A DNA stretch of 9,381 nucleotides from Candidatus Poseidoniia archaeon (GTDB taxonomy: Archaea > Thermoplasmatota > Poseidoniia > MGIII > CG-Epi1): the NCBI GenBank assembly GCA_022449705.1, contig JAKURS010000036.1, forward strand, positions 1-9,381, read 5' to 3'. The notes beneath the pieces were generated by a model. The model saw only the letters and a program-made list of their open reading frames with translations. It did not search any database and was not told the origin of the DNA. The position numbers and the translations under genes were made by a program. Positions 1 through 7,160 of the stretch are shown here, in pieces (within the stretch, counting starts at the first letter, position 1; the number at the start of each line of letters is the position of its first letter).

Positions 1-3000
1 GCGTGGCTCGACCCGCAGACGGTGCTCATCAACAATCCCTTCTGGGTCAACGGCACTATCATCGAGGCGGCAATCGGCAATGGCAGCATCTCCATCGAGC
101 TGGACGGCAACGTCATCGCCTCCGGCGCGGTTGAAGATTCGAGCTGGTCGTTCGGTGTAATCGCGCCCGGAGACCTGCCGGCCGGCAACTACACCGTGCT
201 GGTAATATTCTACCCCGACGACCCCGAGACCTCGACCCTGCCCGAGGAGCGGGTCTCGCTGACGCTGACACTGCGCGGCACCTCGACACTGGTGCTGAAC
301 GACGAAGAGGACTTCGCGCGCAACGCCAACGCCTCGCTTACCGGCCGGCTGCTCGACCACCTGGGCCAGCCGCTGGCGGGGCGCACCGTCTCGCTCGCCT
401 GGAACGTTGTCGCAGTGGGCGACCCGCAGACAGCGCCCGACGGTGACTTTGGGCTGGACTACTTCCTGCCGCTGGAGCACCCGCTCGGCTCTGCCCAGTG
501 GAGTGCCAGCTTTGCGGGCGACTTCCTGCATGAAGCCAGCAGCAGCACGCGTAACGTGGTGGTGGTGATGCAGCCGCAGCTCGAGTTCGGAGTCGCAGGC
601 CGCCACTTCTACCCCGGCGACGGCTTCTGGATTAATGGCACGCTGGCGATGGACAACGGGACCTCGCTGGCAGGTAGCTTGGTGTTGCTGATTGACGGTG
701 TATTCGTCACCACCTTCGCGACCGATGGCGGCTTCAGCTTCTTCCACGTCCCTGACGTCTCCTATCTCGATGTCGGCCCGCACCAGCTCGAGCTGCGCTA
801 TGGCGGTGACGAACTGGCGCGTGACGCTAGCGCCTCGCGTACGGTGTTCCTGCACCGGCAGGTGGCGCTGACGCTGGATGGGCAGCAGGTCCTGCGCGGC
901 GAAGCCATCACGTTGGTGGGCAGCGCGCACGACGCTGACTCGATGCCAGTGGGCGGGATTGAAATCGAGTTTGACTGGCCCGCTACCAGCAGCGACCCGG
1001 ACCCCGCCATCACCGTCAACGGCGGCGGCTTCAGCAGCGACGACTACACCGTGCCGCAGGCGCAGCTGCTCGGCCACACCGAGGTGGCGGCAAGCTTCGA
1101 TAACACAACGCAACCCTACTACGATTCTGCCAATACCAGCGCTACCTTCACGGTCGTGAGCGAGCTGACCATCCAGCTCTCCGACCAGGAATCCTACCGT
1201 GGCGAGCCGGTCTGGTTCAATGGCACCCTGCTCGACGACCGCGGACAGCCGGTCCCGGAGCTGGCGCTGAACCTCTTCTGGGATGATGGCTACCTGACGA
1301 ACTTCGAGAGCGACGCCGAAGGCAACTTCTCGGTGGCGTGCGACGCCGCCTGGCCCTGCGCCGACCCGGCGCACCCTGTTGGTCCTGTGGAAGTGCGGCT
1401 CGACTTCGGCGGCTTCGGCTGGTACCTGCCGGCCGAGCGCGTCGCGGCCTGGACCGTCTGGGGACGTGCGCTTGTCGCGCTCGAGGAGTTTGCGCCGGTC
1501 GTGGTCGCCGGCAGCAACGTCACCTACTCCGGCAGAGTGGTCGACGATCTGGAGCAGCCGCTCGACCGCACGCTGCAGGTGCGCTGGAACGGCATCACCC
1601 GCACTAGCGTCGATGCCGTCAACGGCGAGTTCGCCGGCAGCTTCGCGCTGGAAGCCTTTGCGCCAGTGGGCAACTTCACGCTGACGCTCGCCTCAGACGA
1701 CCAGAACTGGTTGCGCGGCAGCTCCGACTCGGCGACTGTGACGGTGCAGCGCTACACCGTGCTGGAGCTGGAGTGGGGGCCGGCGCTGCGGAACCTCTCG
1801 ACCGCAGTGCAGGGGTCACTGCTCGACTCCTCCGGCGCCGGGCTGGAGGGTGAGTTAGTGAGCTACAGTTTCGACGGTGCCGCGGCGGGCGAGGCGCTTA
1901 CCGGCGCCGACGGTGCGCTGCAGTTCGAGCTGTCTGTTTCTGCCGCGACCGAGCTGGGAATGCACACTCTCAGCGCTAGCTTCGCCGGCTCCTACTTCTA
2001 CCTGCCTTCGAGCATCGAGGCGCAGGGGGCAGTAGTCGCTGCCACTGTGCTAGAGGTATCACCGCAGCAGCTGCAGCGCGCAACCAGCTTCAGCCTGGAG
2101 GCGATACTGCGCGACGACACCGGCCTGCTTCTGGCGGGCGAGGCGGTCAACCTGAGCCTGGCGGGGCAGCTGCACCTTCTGCAGACCGGTCCTGAGGGTC
2201 GCGTGACATTCACACATGAGCTGCCGGCAATCTGGCCGCTGGGGCCGCTCGACGCGGTCTGGAGCTACGCGGGCCGCGAATGGTACCTGCCGTCACAGGC
2301 GGTGCAGGAGCTGGTAGTCGTCGCGCCGACCACGCTCCAGCTCTCGGTGGCGGAGGCGGTGCTGGCCGGCCAGAGCTACAGCGTCGCCGGGACCGTTGAG
2401 GATGACCTGGGCCAGCCGCTCATCAACGTGGAGGTACTGCTCTTCGCGGGCGGCTTCCACTTGGCGACGGTGCAGAGCGACGCTGCCGGCAGTTTCGGCT
2501 GGGAATGGGCGGTGCCGCTGGAGCAGGTGCCCGGCCCGCTACTGCTCAGCGCGCAGTACCCGGGTGTGGGGTATCGCCTGGCGGGCAACACCTCGCAGCA
2601 GGTTTACACCTACCACACCACTGCGCTGCTGCTCGAGCCTGCCAGTGGCGTCTTGAACTACACCGCGAGCGTCACGGGGCGCGTCATCGACGGCGCCGGC
2701 CGCGGTGTCGAGGGGCTGGTGGTGACCGTTGCGCTTGACGATGGCACCTCCAGCACGGTCATCAGCACCGCCGATGGCCAGTTCACGGCCGGACTGCTGC
2801 TGTCCTTCGCGCTCGGCGTCGGCGAGCAGAACCTGACCGCGACTGTGCTGGGGAGCAGCTACTACTACGGCAACACGACCAGCGGCAGCCTGCTGGTACA
2901 GGGTGGCACCATCACCTGGCTGGAGCTGCCGGCAGCGCTCGAGGCTGGGGCCACTTTCACCGGCCGCGCGACGCTGACGCTGGAGGATGGCACTCCGCTG

Positions 3001-3192
3001 GCAGGGATGCCGCTGCTGGTGCGGCTCGAGCCGACCGGCGTCACCATGCTGGCAATTACCGACGGTAACGGCAGTGCCACTTTCAGCGCTGAGTTCGCCG
3101 GCAACGCCACCCACGCCATGCTAGTACGTGTCACTTTCGATGGCGATGAACTATATCTGGAGAACTCGATCGAGGAAGCAATCCTGTTCCGG
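1..3192 (+). repeat. Array of eleven tandem Ig-like domain repeats (protein-level)
   Basis: Approximate repeat boundaries in bases: 1-279, 280-573, 574-858, 859-1158, 1159-1461, 1462-1749, 1750-2037, 2038-2322, 2323-2613, 2614-2901, 2902-3192. Most units carry two recurring signatures. One is a turn of the type D-D-x-G-Q-P-L-x-G followed by an alternating hydrophobic strand (LLDHLGQPLAGRTVSLAW in repeat 2, LLDDRGQPVPELALNLFW in 5, VEDDLGQPLINVEVLLFA in 9). The other is a closing strand with G-[DSR]-x-x-Y-L-x-S (SFAGSYFYLPSS in 7, SYAGREWYLPSQ in 8, TFDGDELYLENS in 11). The closing motif resembles bacterial Ig-like group 3 domains (Big_3_5 type). The DNA has mostly diverged, but a 16-base identical stretch encoding part of the D-L-G-Q-P-L turn occurs at 359-374 and 2405-2420. 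Further repeats may lie upstream of the window. Confidence 0.85.
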
Positions 3193-3633
3193 CCGCCGCC
3201 CGAGATTCCTAACTACCTGCTCTGGCTGCTGGTTGCGGCGACAGTCGCCGCCGCGGGCGGTGCGGCGTACGGCTACCGCTGGTACTCTACTCGCCACCTG
3301 CGCGCCATCCGGCAGGTACTGACGACTACCGCCGCCGAGCTGGAGGCAAATCTGGACTTCCGTGAGGCGATAATCATCTCGTACCGCGAGATGTGCCGCG
3401 TGCTGCAGGGGCACGGGTACCTGCGCAGCCGCTTCGAGACCGTGCGCGAGTTCCAGCAGGCGCTGCGACAGGCGATGCCGCTCGACCATGACTCGCTGTC
3501 GCGGCTGACGCGGCTCTACGAGACCGCCGACTACGCGCTACCGGACCCCAGTGAGCAGGCGCGCAGCGAGGCTGTCGCCTCTCTGCGGGTGGTGCTGGAG
3601 AGCCTCGAGGCGTTGCTGCACGCGCCCACCTGA
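1..3633 (+). CDS. Ig-like repeat surface protein with C-terminal membrane anchor and cytoplasmic DUF4129 domain (5' end outside window)
   Basis: The frame is open from base 1, so the gene begins upstream. A GTG at 22 is in frame but unlikely to be the start, because codons 1-7 already belong to the first repeat. About 1,210 residues are visible. Eleven Ig-like beta-sandwich repeats of about 95-100 residues fill bases 1-3192. A hydrophobic helix follows (about 3214-3279, YLLWLLVAATVAAAGGAAYG), then a basic RWYSTRHLR stop-transfer segment. The last ~105 residues match DUF4129: SYREMCRVLQGHG, then an EFQQAL helix and LTRLYETADYALPD. The repeats should therefore lie outside and DUF4129 in the cytosol. 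There are 20 N-X-S/T sequons, all in the repeats, which fits a glycosylated archaeal surface protein. DUF4129 commonly sits at the C-terminus of transglutaminase-like membrane proteins encoded beside moxR and DUF58 genes. No transglutaminase core is visible here, but the missing N-terminus could carry one along with a signal peptide. The next gene starts 4 bases after the stop. The fold and anchor are well supported; the role (adhesin, envelope scaffold or sensor) is inference. Confidence 0.85.
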   Translation, partial: AWLDPQTVLINNPFWVNGTIIEAAIGNGSISIELDGNVIASGAVEDSSWSFGVIAPGDLPAGNYTVLVIFYPDDPETSTLPEERVSLTLTLRGTSTLVLNDEEDFARNANASLTGRLLDHLGQPLAGRTVSLAWNVVAVGDPQTAPDGDFGLDYFLPLEHPLGSAQWSASFAGDFLHEASSSTRNVVVVMQPQLEFGVAGRHFYPGDGFWINGTLAMDNGTSLAGSLVLLIDGVFVTTFATDGGFSFFHVPDVSYLDVGPHQLELRYGGDELARDASASRTVFLHRQVALTLDGQQVLRGEAITLVGSAHDADSMPVGGIEIEFDWPATSSDPDPAITVNGGGFSSDDYTVPQAQLLGHTEVAASFDNTTQPYYDSANTSATFTVVSELTIQLSDQESYRGEPVWFNGTLLDDRGQPVPELALNLFWDDGYLTNFESDAEGNFSVACDAAWPCADPAHPVGPVEVRLDFGGFGWYLPAERVAAWTVWGRALVALEEFAPVVVAGSNVTYSGRVVDDLEQPLDRTLQVRWNGITRTSVDAVNGEFAGSFALEAFAPVGNFTLTLASDDQNWLRGSSDSATVTVQRYTVLELEWGPALRNLSTAVQGSLLDSSGAGLEGELVSYSFDGAAAGEALTGADGALQFELSVSAATELGMHTLSASFAGSYFYLPSSIEAQGAVVAATVLEVSPQQLQRATSFSLEAILRDDTGLLLAGEAVNLSLAGQLHLLQTGPEGRVTFTHELPAIWPLGPLDAVWSYAGREWYLPSQAVQELVVVAPTTLQLSVAEAVLAGQSYSVAGTVEDDLGQPLINVEVLLFAGGFHLATVQSDAAGSFGWEWAVPLEQVPGPLLLSAQYPGVGYRLAGNTSQQVYTYHTTALLLEPASGVLNYTASVTGRVIDGAGRGVEGLVVTVALDDGTSSTVISTADGQFTAGLLLSFALGVGEQNLTATVLGSSYYYGNTTSGSLLVQGGTITWLELPAALEAGATFTGRATLTLEDGTPLAGMPLLVRLEPTGVTMLAITDGNGSATFSAEFAGNATHAMLVRVTFDGDELYLENSIEEAILFRPPPEIPNYLLWLLVAATVAAAGGAAYGYRWYSTRHLRAIRQVLTTTAAELEANLDFREAIIISYREMCRVLQGHGYLRSRFETVREFQQALRQAMPLDHDSLSRLTRLYETADYALPDPSEQARSEAVASLRVVLESLEALLHAPT

Positions 3634-3637
3634 GCCG

Positions 3638-4927
3638 ATGCGCATCTCGAACCGTGCCGGGCTCGCCATCCTGCTGGTGACCGTGCTGGTGAGCAGCACG
3701 CTGCTCTTCCCGCTGCTGCAGCGGACAGTCTCGCGCGAGCCGCAGCTCTCCGCGTATGGCGATGACTGGAACGACCTGTCGCGCTTCCGCAGCGCACTGG
3801 AGACCGAGGGGTACAACGTCACCTCTGTGCTCTCCAGCCCGGCGGTGATTGCCGACCTGAAGCATCCGTCGCAGACGCTGGTGGTGGTGGCGGGCACCGA
3901 GTCGCCCTACTCCGGGCTGGAGGTGGAGGTACTGGTCGCCTACTTGGAGGCGGGTGGGCGGCTGCTAGTGATGGGCGATTTCGACTACTCCAACACGCTG
4001 GCCGAGCTCTTCACGGTGCGCTTTACCGGCCACCAGCTCTGGGACCAGAACTACGTCGGCAACGTTTCGATGCTGCGGGTCAACGGCTACGCCAATGGAC
4101 AGGAGTACACGCTGCTGCTGAACCAGCCCACCGCGCTACGGACGCGGCAGCCCGTGGCTTCCAGCCTCTGGAGCAGTGGAGTCGAGCTGACCGAGCAGGT
4201 GTTCGCCGCGACCTCGCCCAACTCCTACCTGGACCTGGATGACGACGGCGTCATCACCCCCGCCGACGAGGTTGCTTCTTCTGCGGGATTCCCGGTGGGA
4301 GTGCGCTGCACCCTGAAGGTTGGGGGTGAGGAGCGGGGACAGGCGCTGTTCCTGGGCGACTCCAGCCCCGGCATCAACCACATGTGGGGGCGCGAGGACA
4401 ACGGCCCCTTCCTGCTGGCGCTGGTGGCGGAGCTGCTGCCCGGTGGTGGGACGGTGCTCTTTGACGAGTCGCGCCACACGCAGGATTCCTTCGGTGCCAG
4501 CCTGTTCCAGGCCGCCATCGGCTTCTACTTCCTGCTCGCTGGTCAGACACTGATCCTGCACGCCATCCGGCTCAACGTGCTGGTGCTGGTGGTGCTGGCG
4601 ACGCTGATGCTGGCGCTGCGGCAGCCCGACCCGGCGCGCTGGCGCCACCTGTTCGACATCCACCGCCCGCGACCCTGGCGTGGCTTGGGTGACCCGAGTG
4701 TGGAGGTACTGCAGCAGGTGCTGCTGGAACGGATGCGGCTGAAGTACCAGCTTTACGAGCTGGACGATCTCTCTCCTGCGGAGAGGCTTGCATTGGCCCC
4801 CGAGCTGGTCAAGCGTTATAACATCCTACTGGATGCTGGACTGAGTGACCTGCTGCTGCGTCCCGGGAAGCTGAAGCCCGGAGAGCTGCGGCAGCTGGCA
4901 CAGAAAATTCAGATGTGGTCGCTGTGA
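3638..4927 (+). CDS. DUF4350-type membrane-anchored protein
   Basis: This 429-residue protein has an N-terminal anchor (residues ~7-26, AGLAILLVTVLVSSTLLFPL) preceded by a short basic MRISNR segment. A DUF4350 / GATase-like alpha-beta domain follows. Supporting stretches are RFRSALETEGYNVTSV, TLVVVAGTES, YLEAGGRLLVMGDF, the GDSSPGINHMWGREDN loop (about 240-255) and GGTVLFDESRHTQ (about 271-283, with D276 and E277). A strongly hydrophobic stretch spans about 290-327, followed by a basic RQPDPARWRHLFDIHRPRP segment and a ~90-residue soluble tail. I chose the ATG at 3638, 4 bases after the previous stop, because it places the basic and hydrophobic segment at the very N-terminus. The frame extends back to 3551, but that would overlap the previous gene. 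Two sequons (NVT, NVS) lie in the presumed outer domain, as does an EF-hand-like loop at residues 199-210. DUF4350 genes recur beside moxR and DUF58 genes. The biochemical function is unknown. Confidence 0.85.
   Translation: MRISNRAGLAILLVTVLVSSTLLFPLLQRTVSREPQLSAYGDDWNDLSRFRSALETEGYNVTSVLSSPAVIADLKHPSQTLVVVAGTESPYSGLEVEVLVAYLEAGGRLLVMGDFDYSNTLAELFTVRFTGHQLWDQNYVGNVSMLRVNGYANGQEYTLLLNQPTALRTRQPVASSLWSSGVELTEQVFAATSPNSYLDLDDDGVITPADEVASSAGFPVGVRCTLKVGGEERGQALFLGDSSPGINHMWGREDNGPFLLALVAELLPGGGTVLFDESRHTQDSFGASLFQAAIGFYFLLAGQTLILHAIRLNVLVLVVLATLMLALRQPDPARWRHLFDIHRPRPWRGLGDPSVEVLQQVLLERMRLKYQLYELDDLSPAERLALAPELVKRYNILLDAGLSDLLLRPGKLKPGELRQLAQKIQMWSL
4232..4267 (+). other. EF-hand/dockerin-like calcium-binding loop in the DUF4350 protein
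   Basis: The codons give DLDDDGVITPAD (residues 199-210), followed by E. This has acidic residues at loop positions 1, 3, 5 and 12, Gly at 6 and Ile at 8, which is the classic 12-residue EF-hand calcium-loop pattern. It lies in the part predicted to be outside the membrane. I see no second loop in the protein, so it would be a lone, dockerin-like structural site and not a paired EF-hand. Calcium binding is inferred from the pattern only. Confidence 0.6.
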
Positions 4928-5901
4928 GTAAGAAAGGGCTTTCCATTAAAGAGACCGGCAAGCTGGCGACCGAAATCCAGTTGGAGATTGGCAAGGTAGT
5001 CCTGGGCAAGCAGCAGACTATCGAGATGGTGTTTGCGGCGGTGCTCGCCAACGGTAATATACTGTTCGAAGATTTTCCGGGCCTAGCCAAGACGCTGATG
5101 TCCAACACGCTCGCCGACACGCTGGGATGCAAGTTCAAGCGCATCCAGTTCACCCCCGACCTGCTCCCGGCCGACATCACCGGTTCCTACTTTTTCGACC
5201 CCGAGAAAAATAAATTTACTTTCCGCGAAGGACCTATTTTTTGCAACATCCTGCTGGCGGACGAAATCAACCGCTCGCCGCCCAAGACGCAGGCCGCGCT
5301 GCTGGAGGCGATGCAGGAGAAGCAGATTACGATCGAGGGCACTACCCACATTCTGGAGCGGCCATTCATCGTGCTTGCGACGCAGAACCCTATCGAGTAC
5401 GAGGGTACCTACCCGCTGCCGGAGGCGCAGATGGATCGCTTCTTGGTGAAGCTGGCGGTGGGATATCCCGACGAGGAGGTCGAGACCTCTATCCTTGCCG
5501 AGCGCGCCAAGCGCAAGCGCGACGGGTTCGAGGTCGAATCCGTCGCCTCGCCGAAGCAGGTAGTGGGGATGCACCGCGCGGTCGAGGAAGTCTACGTCAA
5601 GCAGGAAATTATGCAGTACATGGTAAGGTTGGTGCAGACAAGCCGGACCGACCCGCGTGTCGCAGTCGGCTCCAGCCCGCGCGGCAGCCTGGGGCTGTTC
5701 AAGCTCTCGCGCGCGCTGGCGCTGCTCTCGGGGCGCGACTACGTGGTGCCGGACGACGTCAAGCGCTCGGTTATCCCGGTAATGAGCCACCGGCTGATAC
5801 TGAAGCCGGAGGCGCGCATCCGCGGCGTAAAGCCGGAGCAAGTGCTGGCGGAGCTCCTGACCTCGGTCGAGGTGCCGGCAGTCACGGTCGAAGACGCATA
5901 G
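4924..5901 (+). CDS. MoxR-family AAA+ ATPase
   Basis: This cytosolic ATPase of 325 residues is the usual length for the MoxR family, whose members act as chaperone-like remodelling enzymes with VWA or DUF58 partners. Landmarks in order: the Walker A loop DFPGLAKT (residues 50-57, with catalytic-site K56 and T57); the family stretch RIQFTPDLLPADITG; Walker B LLADEINR (D113, E114) running into SPPKTQAALLEAMQE; sensor 1 ATQNPIEYEGTYPLPEAQ (N155) followed by MDRF; and the C-terminal SSPRGSLGL motif (R253) with GRDYVVPDDV. All key residues are present, so it should hydrolyse ATP. I chose the GTG at 4924 because its GTGA overlaps the upstream stop codon by 4 bases, a standard coupling geometry, and leaves the N-terminus MSKKGLSIKE. 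Another in-frame GTG at 4915 would add three residues. The first codons and a patch at 5203-5242 are AT-rich compared with the surroundings. The DUF58 gene follows with no gap. Confidence 0.95.
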   Translation: MSKKGLSIKETGKLATEIQLEIGKVVLGKQQTIEMVFAAVLANGNILFEDFPGLAKTLMSNTLADTLGCKFKRIQFTPDLLPADITGSYFFDPEKNKFTFREGPIFCNILLADEINRSPPKTQAALLEAMQEKQITIEGTTHILERPFIVLATQNPIEYEGTYPLPEAQMDRFLVKLAVGYPDEEVETSILAERAKRKRDGFEVESVASPKQVVGMHRAVEEVYVKQEIMQYMVRLVQTSRTDPRVAVGSSPRGSLGLFKLSRALALLSGRDYVVPDDVKRSVIPVMSHRLILKPEARIRGVKPEQVLAELLTSVEVPAVTVEDA

Positions 5902-7149
5902 ATGTGGACCCGCAAGGCGGTCACCTACGCCGGCTTCGGGACCATCCTGGTGCTCTTCGCGCCCTTCATCAATAACCTGCAGCTGCTGCTGCTGGGAATT
6001 ACGCTGCTCGGCTTCGTCGCCATCCACAGCCTCGTGAATACGCGCCCGGTGGAGGTAAAAATCACCCGCCGCTTCTCCGACTCGCAGCTGTTCGAGGGGC
6101 AGGAGACCGAGGTGGACCTGGTCATCCAGAACCGCGGCCGCCCCATCGGCTGCCTCGAAGTCTACGACCAGCTGCCGCGCGAACTGGGGCCGGAGAAGGT
6201 GGCCAACCACACCATCGTGCGGCTGCGGCGGGACGAGGCGCTGCTGGCGCGCTACCGGCTGGAGTGCCACCTGCGCGGCCAGTACACGCTGGGCCGGCCG
6301 CGGCTGCGGCTCTACAACCCGTCGTTCCTGTTCTACCACGAGTCGGAGGTGGAATCGACCGATGAACTGGTCGTGTTCCCCAAGATAGAGGAAATTGAGG
6401 GGCTCGACCTCTCGAGCGACTTCCCCAAGATGTACCAGGGTGCGATGCCGATCAGACGAATCGGCACCAGCGGCGAGTTCTACTCCATCCGCGAATACTA
6501 CCCGGGCGACGACTTCAAGCACATCAACTGGCGCGTCTTCGGCCGCACGCGCAAGCTGATGGTCAACCAGTTCGAGCGCGAGGATATTTCTGACGTGATG
6601 CTGGTGCTCGACGCGCGCGAGATTTCCGGCACCGGCACCCCGGTCCACAATCCCCTGAACTACAGCTGCCGCGCTGCCGCGGCGCTGACGCGCTACTTCC
6701 TGCACACGCGCAACCGCGTCGGCCTCACCATCTACGGCGAGACCGTCGAGAGCATCGGCGTTGACAGCGGCGAGCGGCACCTCTACCGGCTGCTGACGCG
6801 GCTCGCCGAGCTGCGGCCGGCGGGCTCGCTCGGACTGCACACGGTCATTGGCGACTTGCGCAATTTTACCCCGCGCTCGCCCGTGATAGTAATCTCGACC
6901 CTGGAACAGGACCGCACGGTGCATGCCGCGCTGCGCGAAATCACCGCGCACGGCTTCCGGCTGACGCTCATCGCGCCCGACACGCTGGAGTACGACAGGG
7001 AATCCCGTATCATCTCGCCGGCAGTCTACTTCACCGCATCGGCCGAGCTGGACAACACCATCGCCGAAGCACGCTCGCTCGGTGCGCGCGCGCTGCGCTG
7101 GGACCCTTCGAGCGTGCTGGGGCCGGCGCTGCAGGAGGTGGTGCGCTGA
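5902..7149 (+). CDS. DUF58 domain membrane protein (MoxR partner)
   Basis: This 415-residue protein starts at an ATG directly after the moxR stop codon. Two hydrophobic N-terminal segments (residues ~5-21 and ~24-45) form a hairpin anchor. A beta-rich region follows, opening with FEGQETEVDLVIQNRG and containing VYDQLPREL. The DUF58 hallmark lies at about residues 191-228: GEFYSIREYYPGDDFKHINW followed by RVFGRTRKLMVNQFERE. Downstream is a VWA-like fold beginning VMLVLDARE (D237). The usual VWA metal-binding DxSxS is not present; the equivalent reads D-A-R-E-I, so metal-ion-dependent adhesion at this site is doubtful. DUF58 proteins are commonly encoded next to moxR, and the pair is thought to act in maturation or assembly of envelope or metal-containing complexes. 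Here the close linkage to two surface-facing proteins favours an envelope role, which is inference. The family call is firm; the substrate is unknown. Confidence 0.92.
   Translation: MWTRKAVTYAGFGTILVLFAPFINNLQLLLLGITLLGFVAIHSLVNTRPVEVKITRRFSDSQLFEGQETEVDLVIQNRGRPIGCLEVYDQLPRELGPEKVANHTIVRLRRDEALLARYRLECHLRGQYTLGRPRLRLYNPSFLFYHESEVESTDELVVFPKIEEIEGLDLSSDFPKMYQGAMPIRRIGTSGEFYSIREYYPGDDFKHINWRVFGRTRKLMVNQFEREDISDVMLVLDAREISGTGTPVHNPLNYSCRAAAALTRYFLHTRNRVGLTIYGETVESIGVDSGERHLYRLLTRLAELRPAGSLGLHTVIGDLRNFTPRSPVIVISTLEQDRTVHAALREITAHGFRLTLIAPDTLEYDRESRIISPAVYFTASAELDNTIAEARSLGARALRWDPSSVLGPALQEVVR
7134..7141 (+). promoter_or_regulatory. Shine-Dalgarno-like GGAGGTGG before the membrane-protein gene
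   Basis: GGAGGTGG matches the archaeal anti-SD complement well and is the clearest such site at any gene start in the window. It lies inside the last codons of the DUF58 gene (Q-E-V-V-R-stop), so coding constraint could produce it by chance. Its distance suits a start near 7146 better than the GTG at 7161. Confidence 0.35.
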
Positions 7150-7160
7150 ACCCGCGGCTG

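Noticed and set aside
2539..3114. A 191-codon minus-strand frame opposite Ig repeats 9-11
   Set aside because: Composition is typical of a shadow frame, and the plus strand there encodes well-formed repeats with sequons.
3551..3637. Upstream extension of the DUF4350 gene to an earlier in-frame start
   Set aside because: The added residues are Arg- and Cys-rich, overlap the end of the previous gene by 83 bases, and would push the membrane anchor away from the N-terminus. The ATG at 3638 fits better.
5981..5995. CTG triplet run resembling a microsatellite
   Set aside because: It encodes a leucine-rich membrane helix of the DUF58 protein in a genome that prefers CTG for Leu. Similar runs occur in the other membrane segments.
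5083..6951. A 622-codon open frame on the minus strand across moxR and the DUF58 gene
   Set aside because: It lies antisense to two genes with clear conserved motifs. It is rich in Arg, Gln, Val and His, as expected from the complement of GC-biased codons, and shows no recognisable domain. Long antisense frames are common at this base composition.
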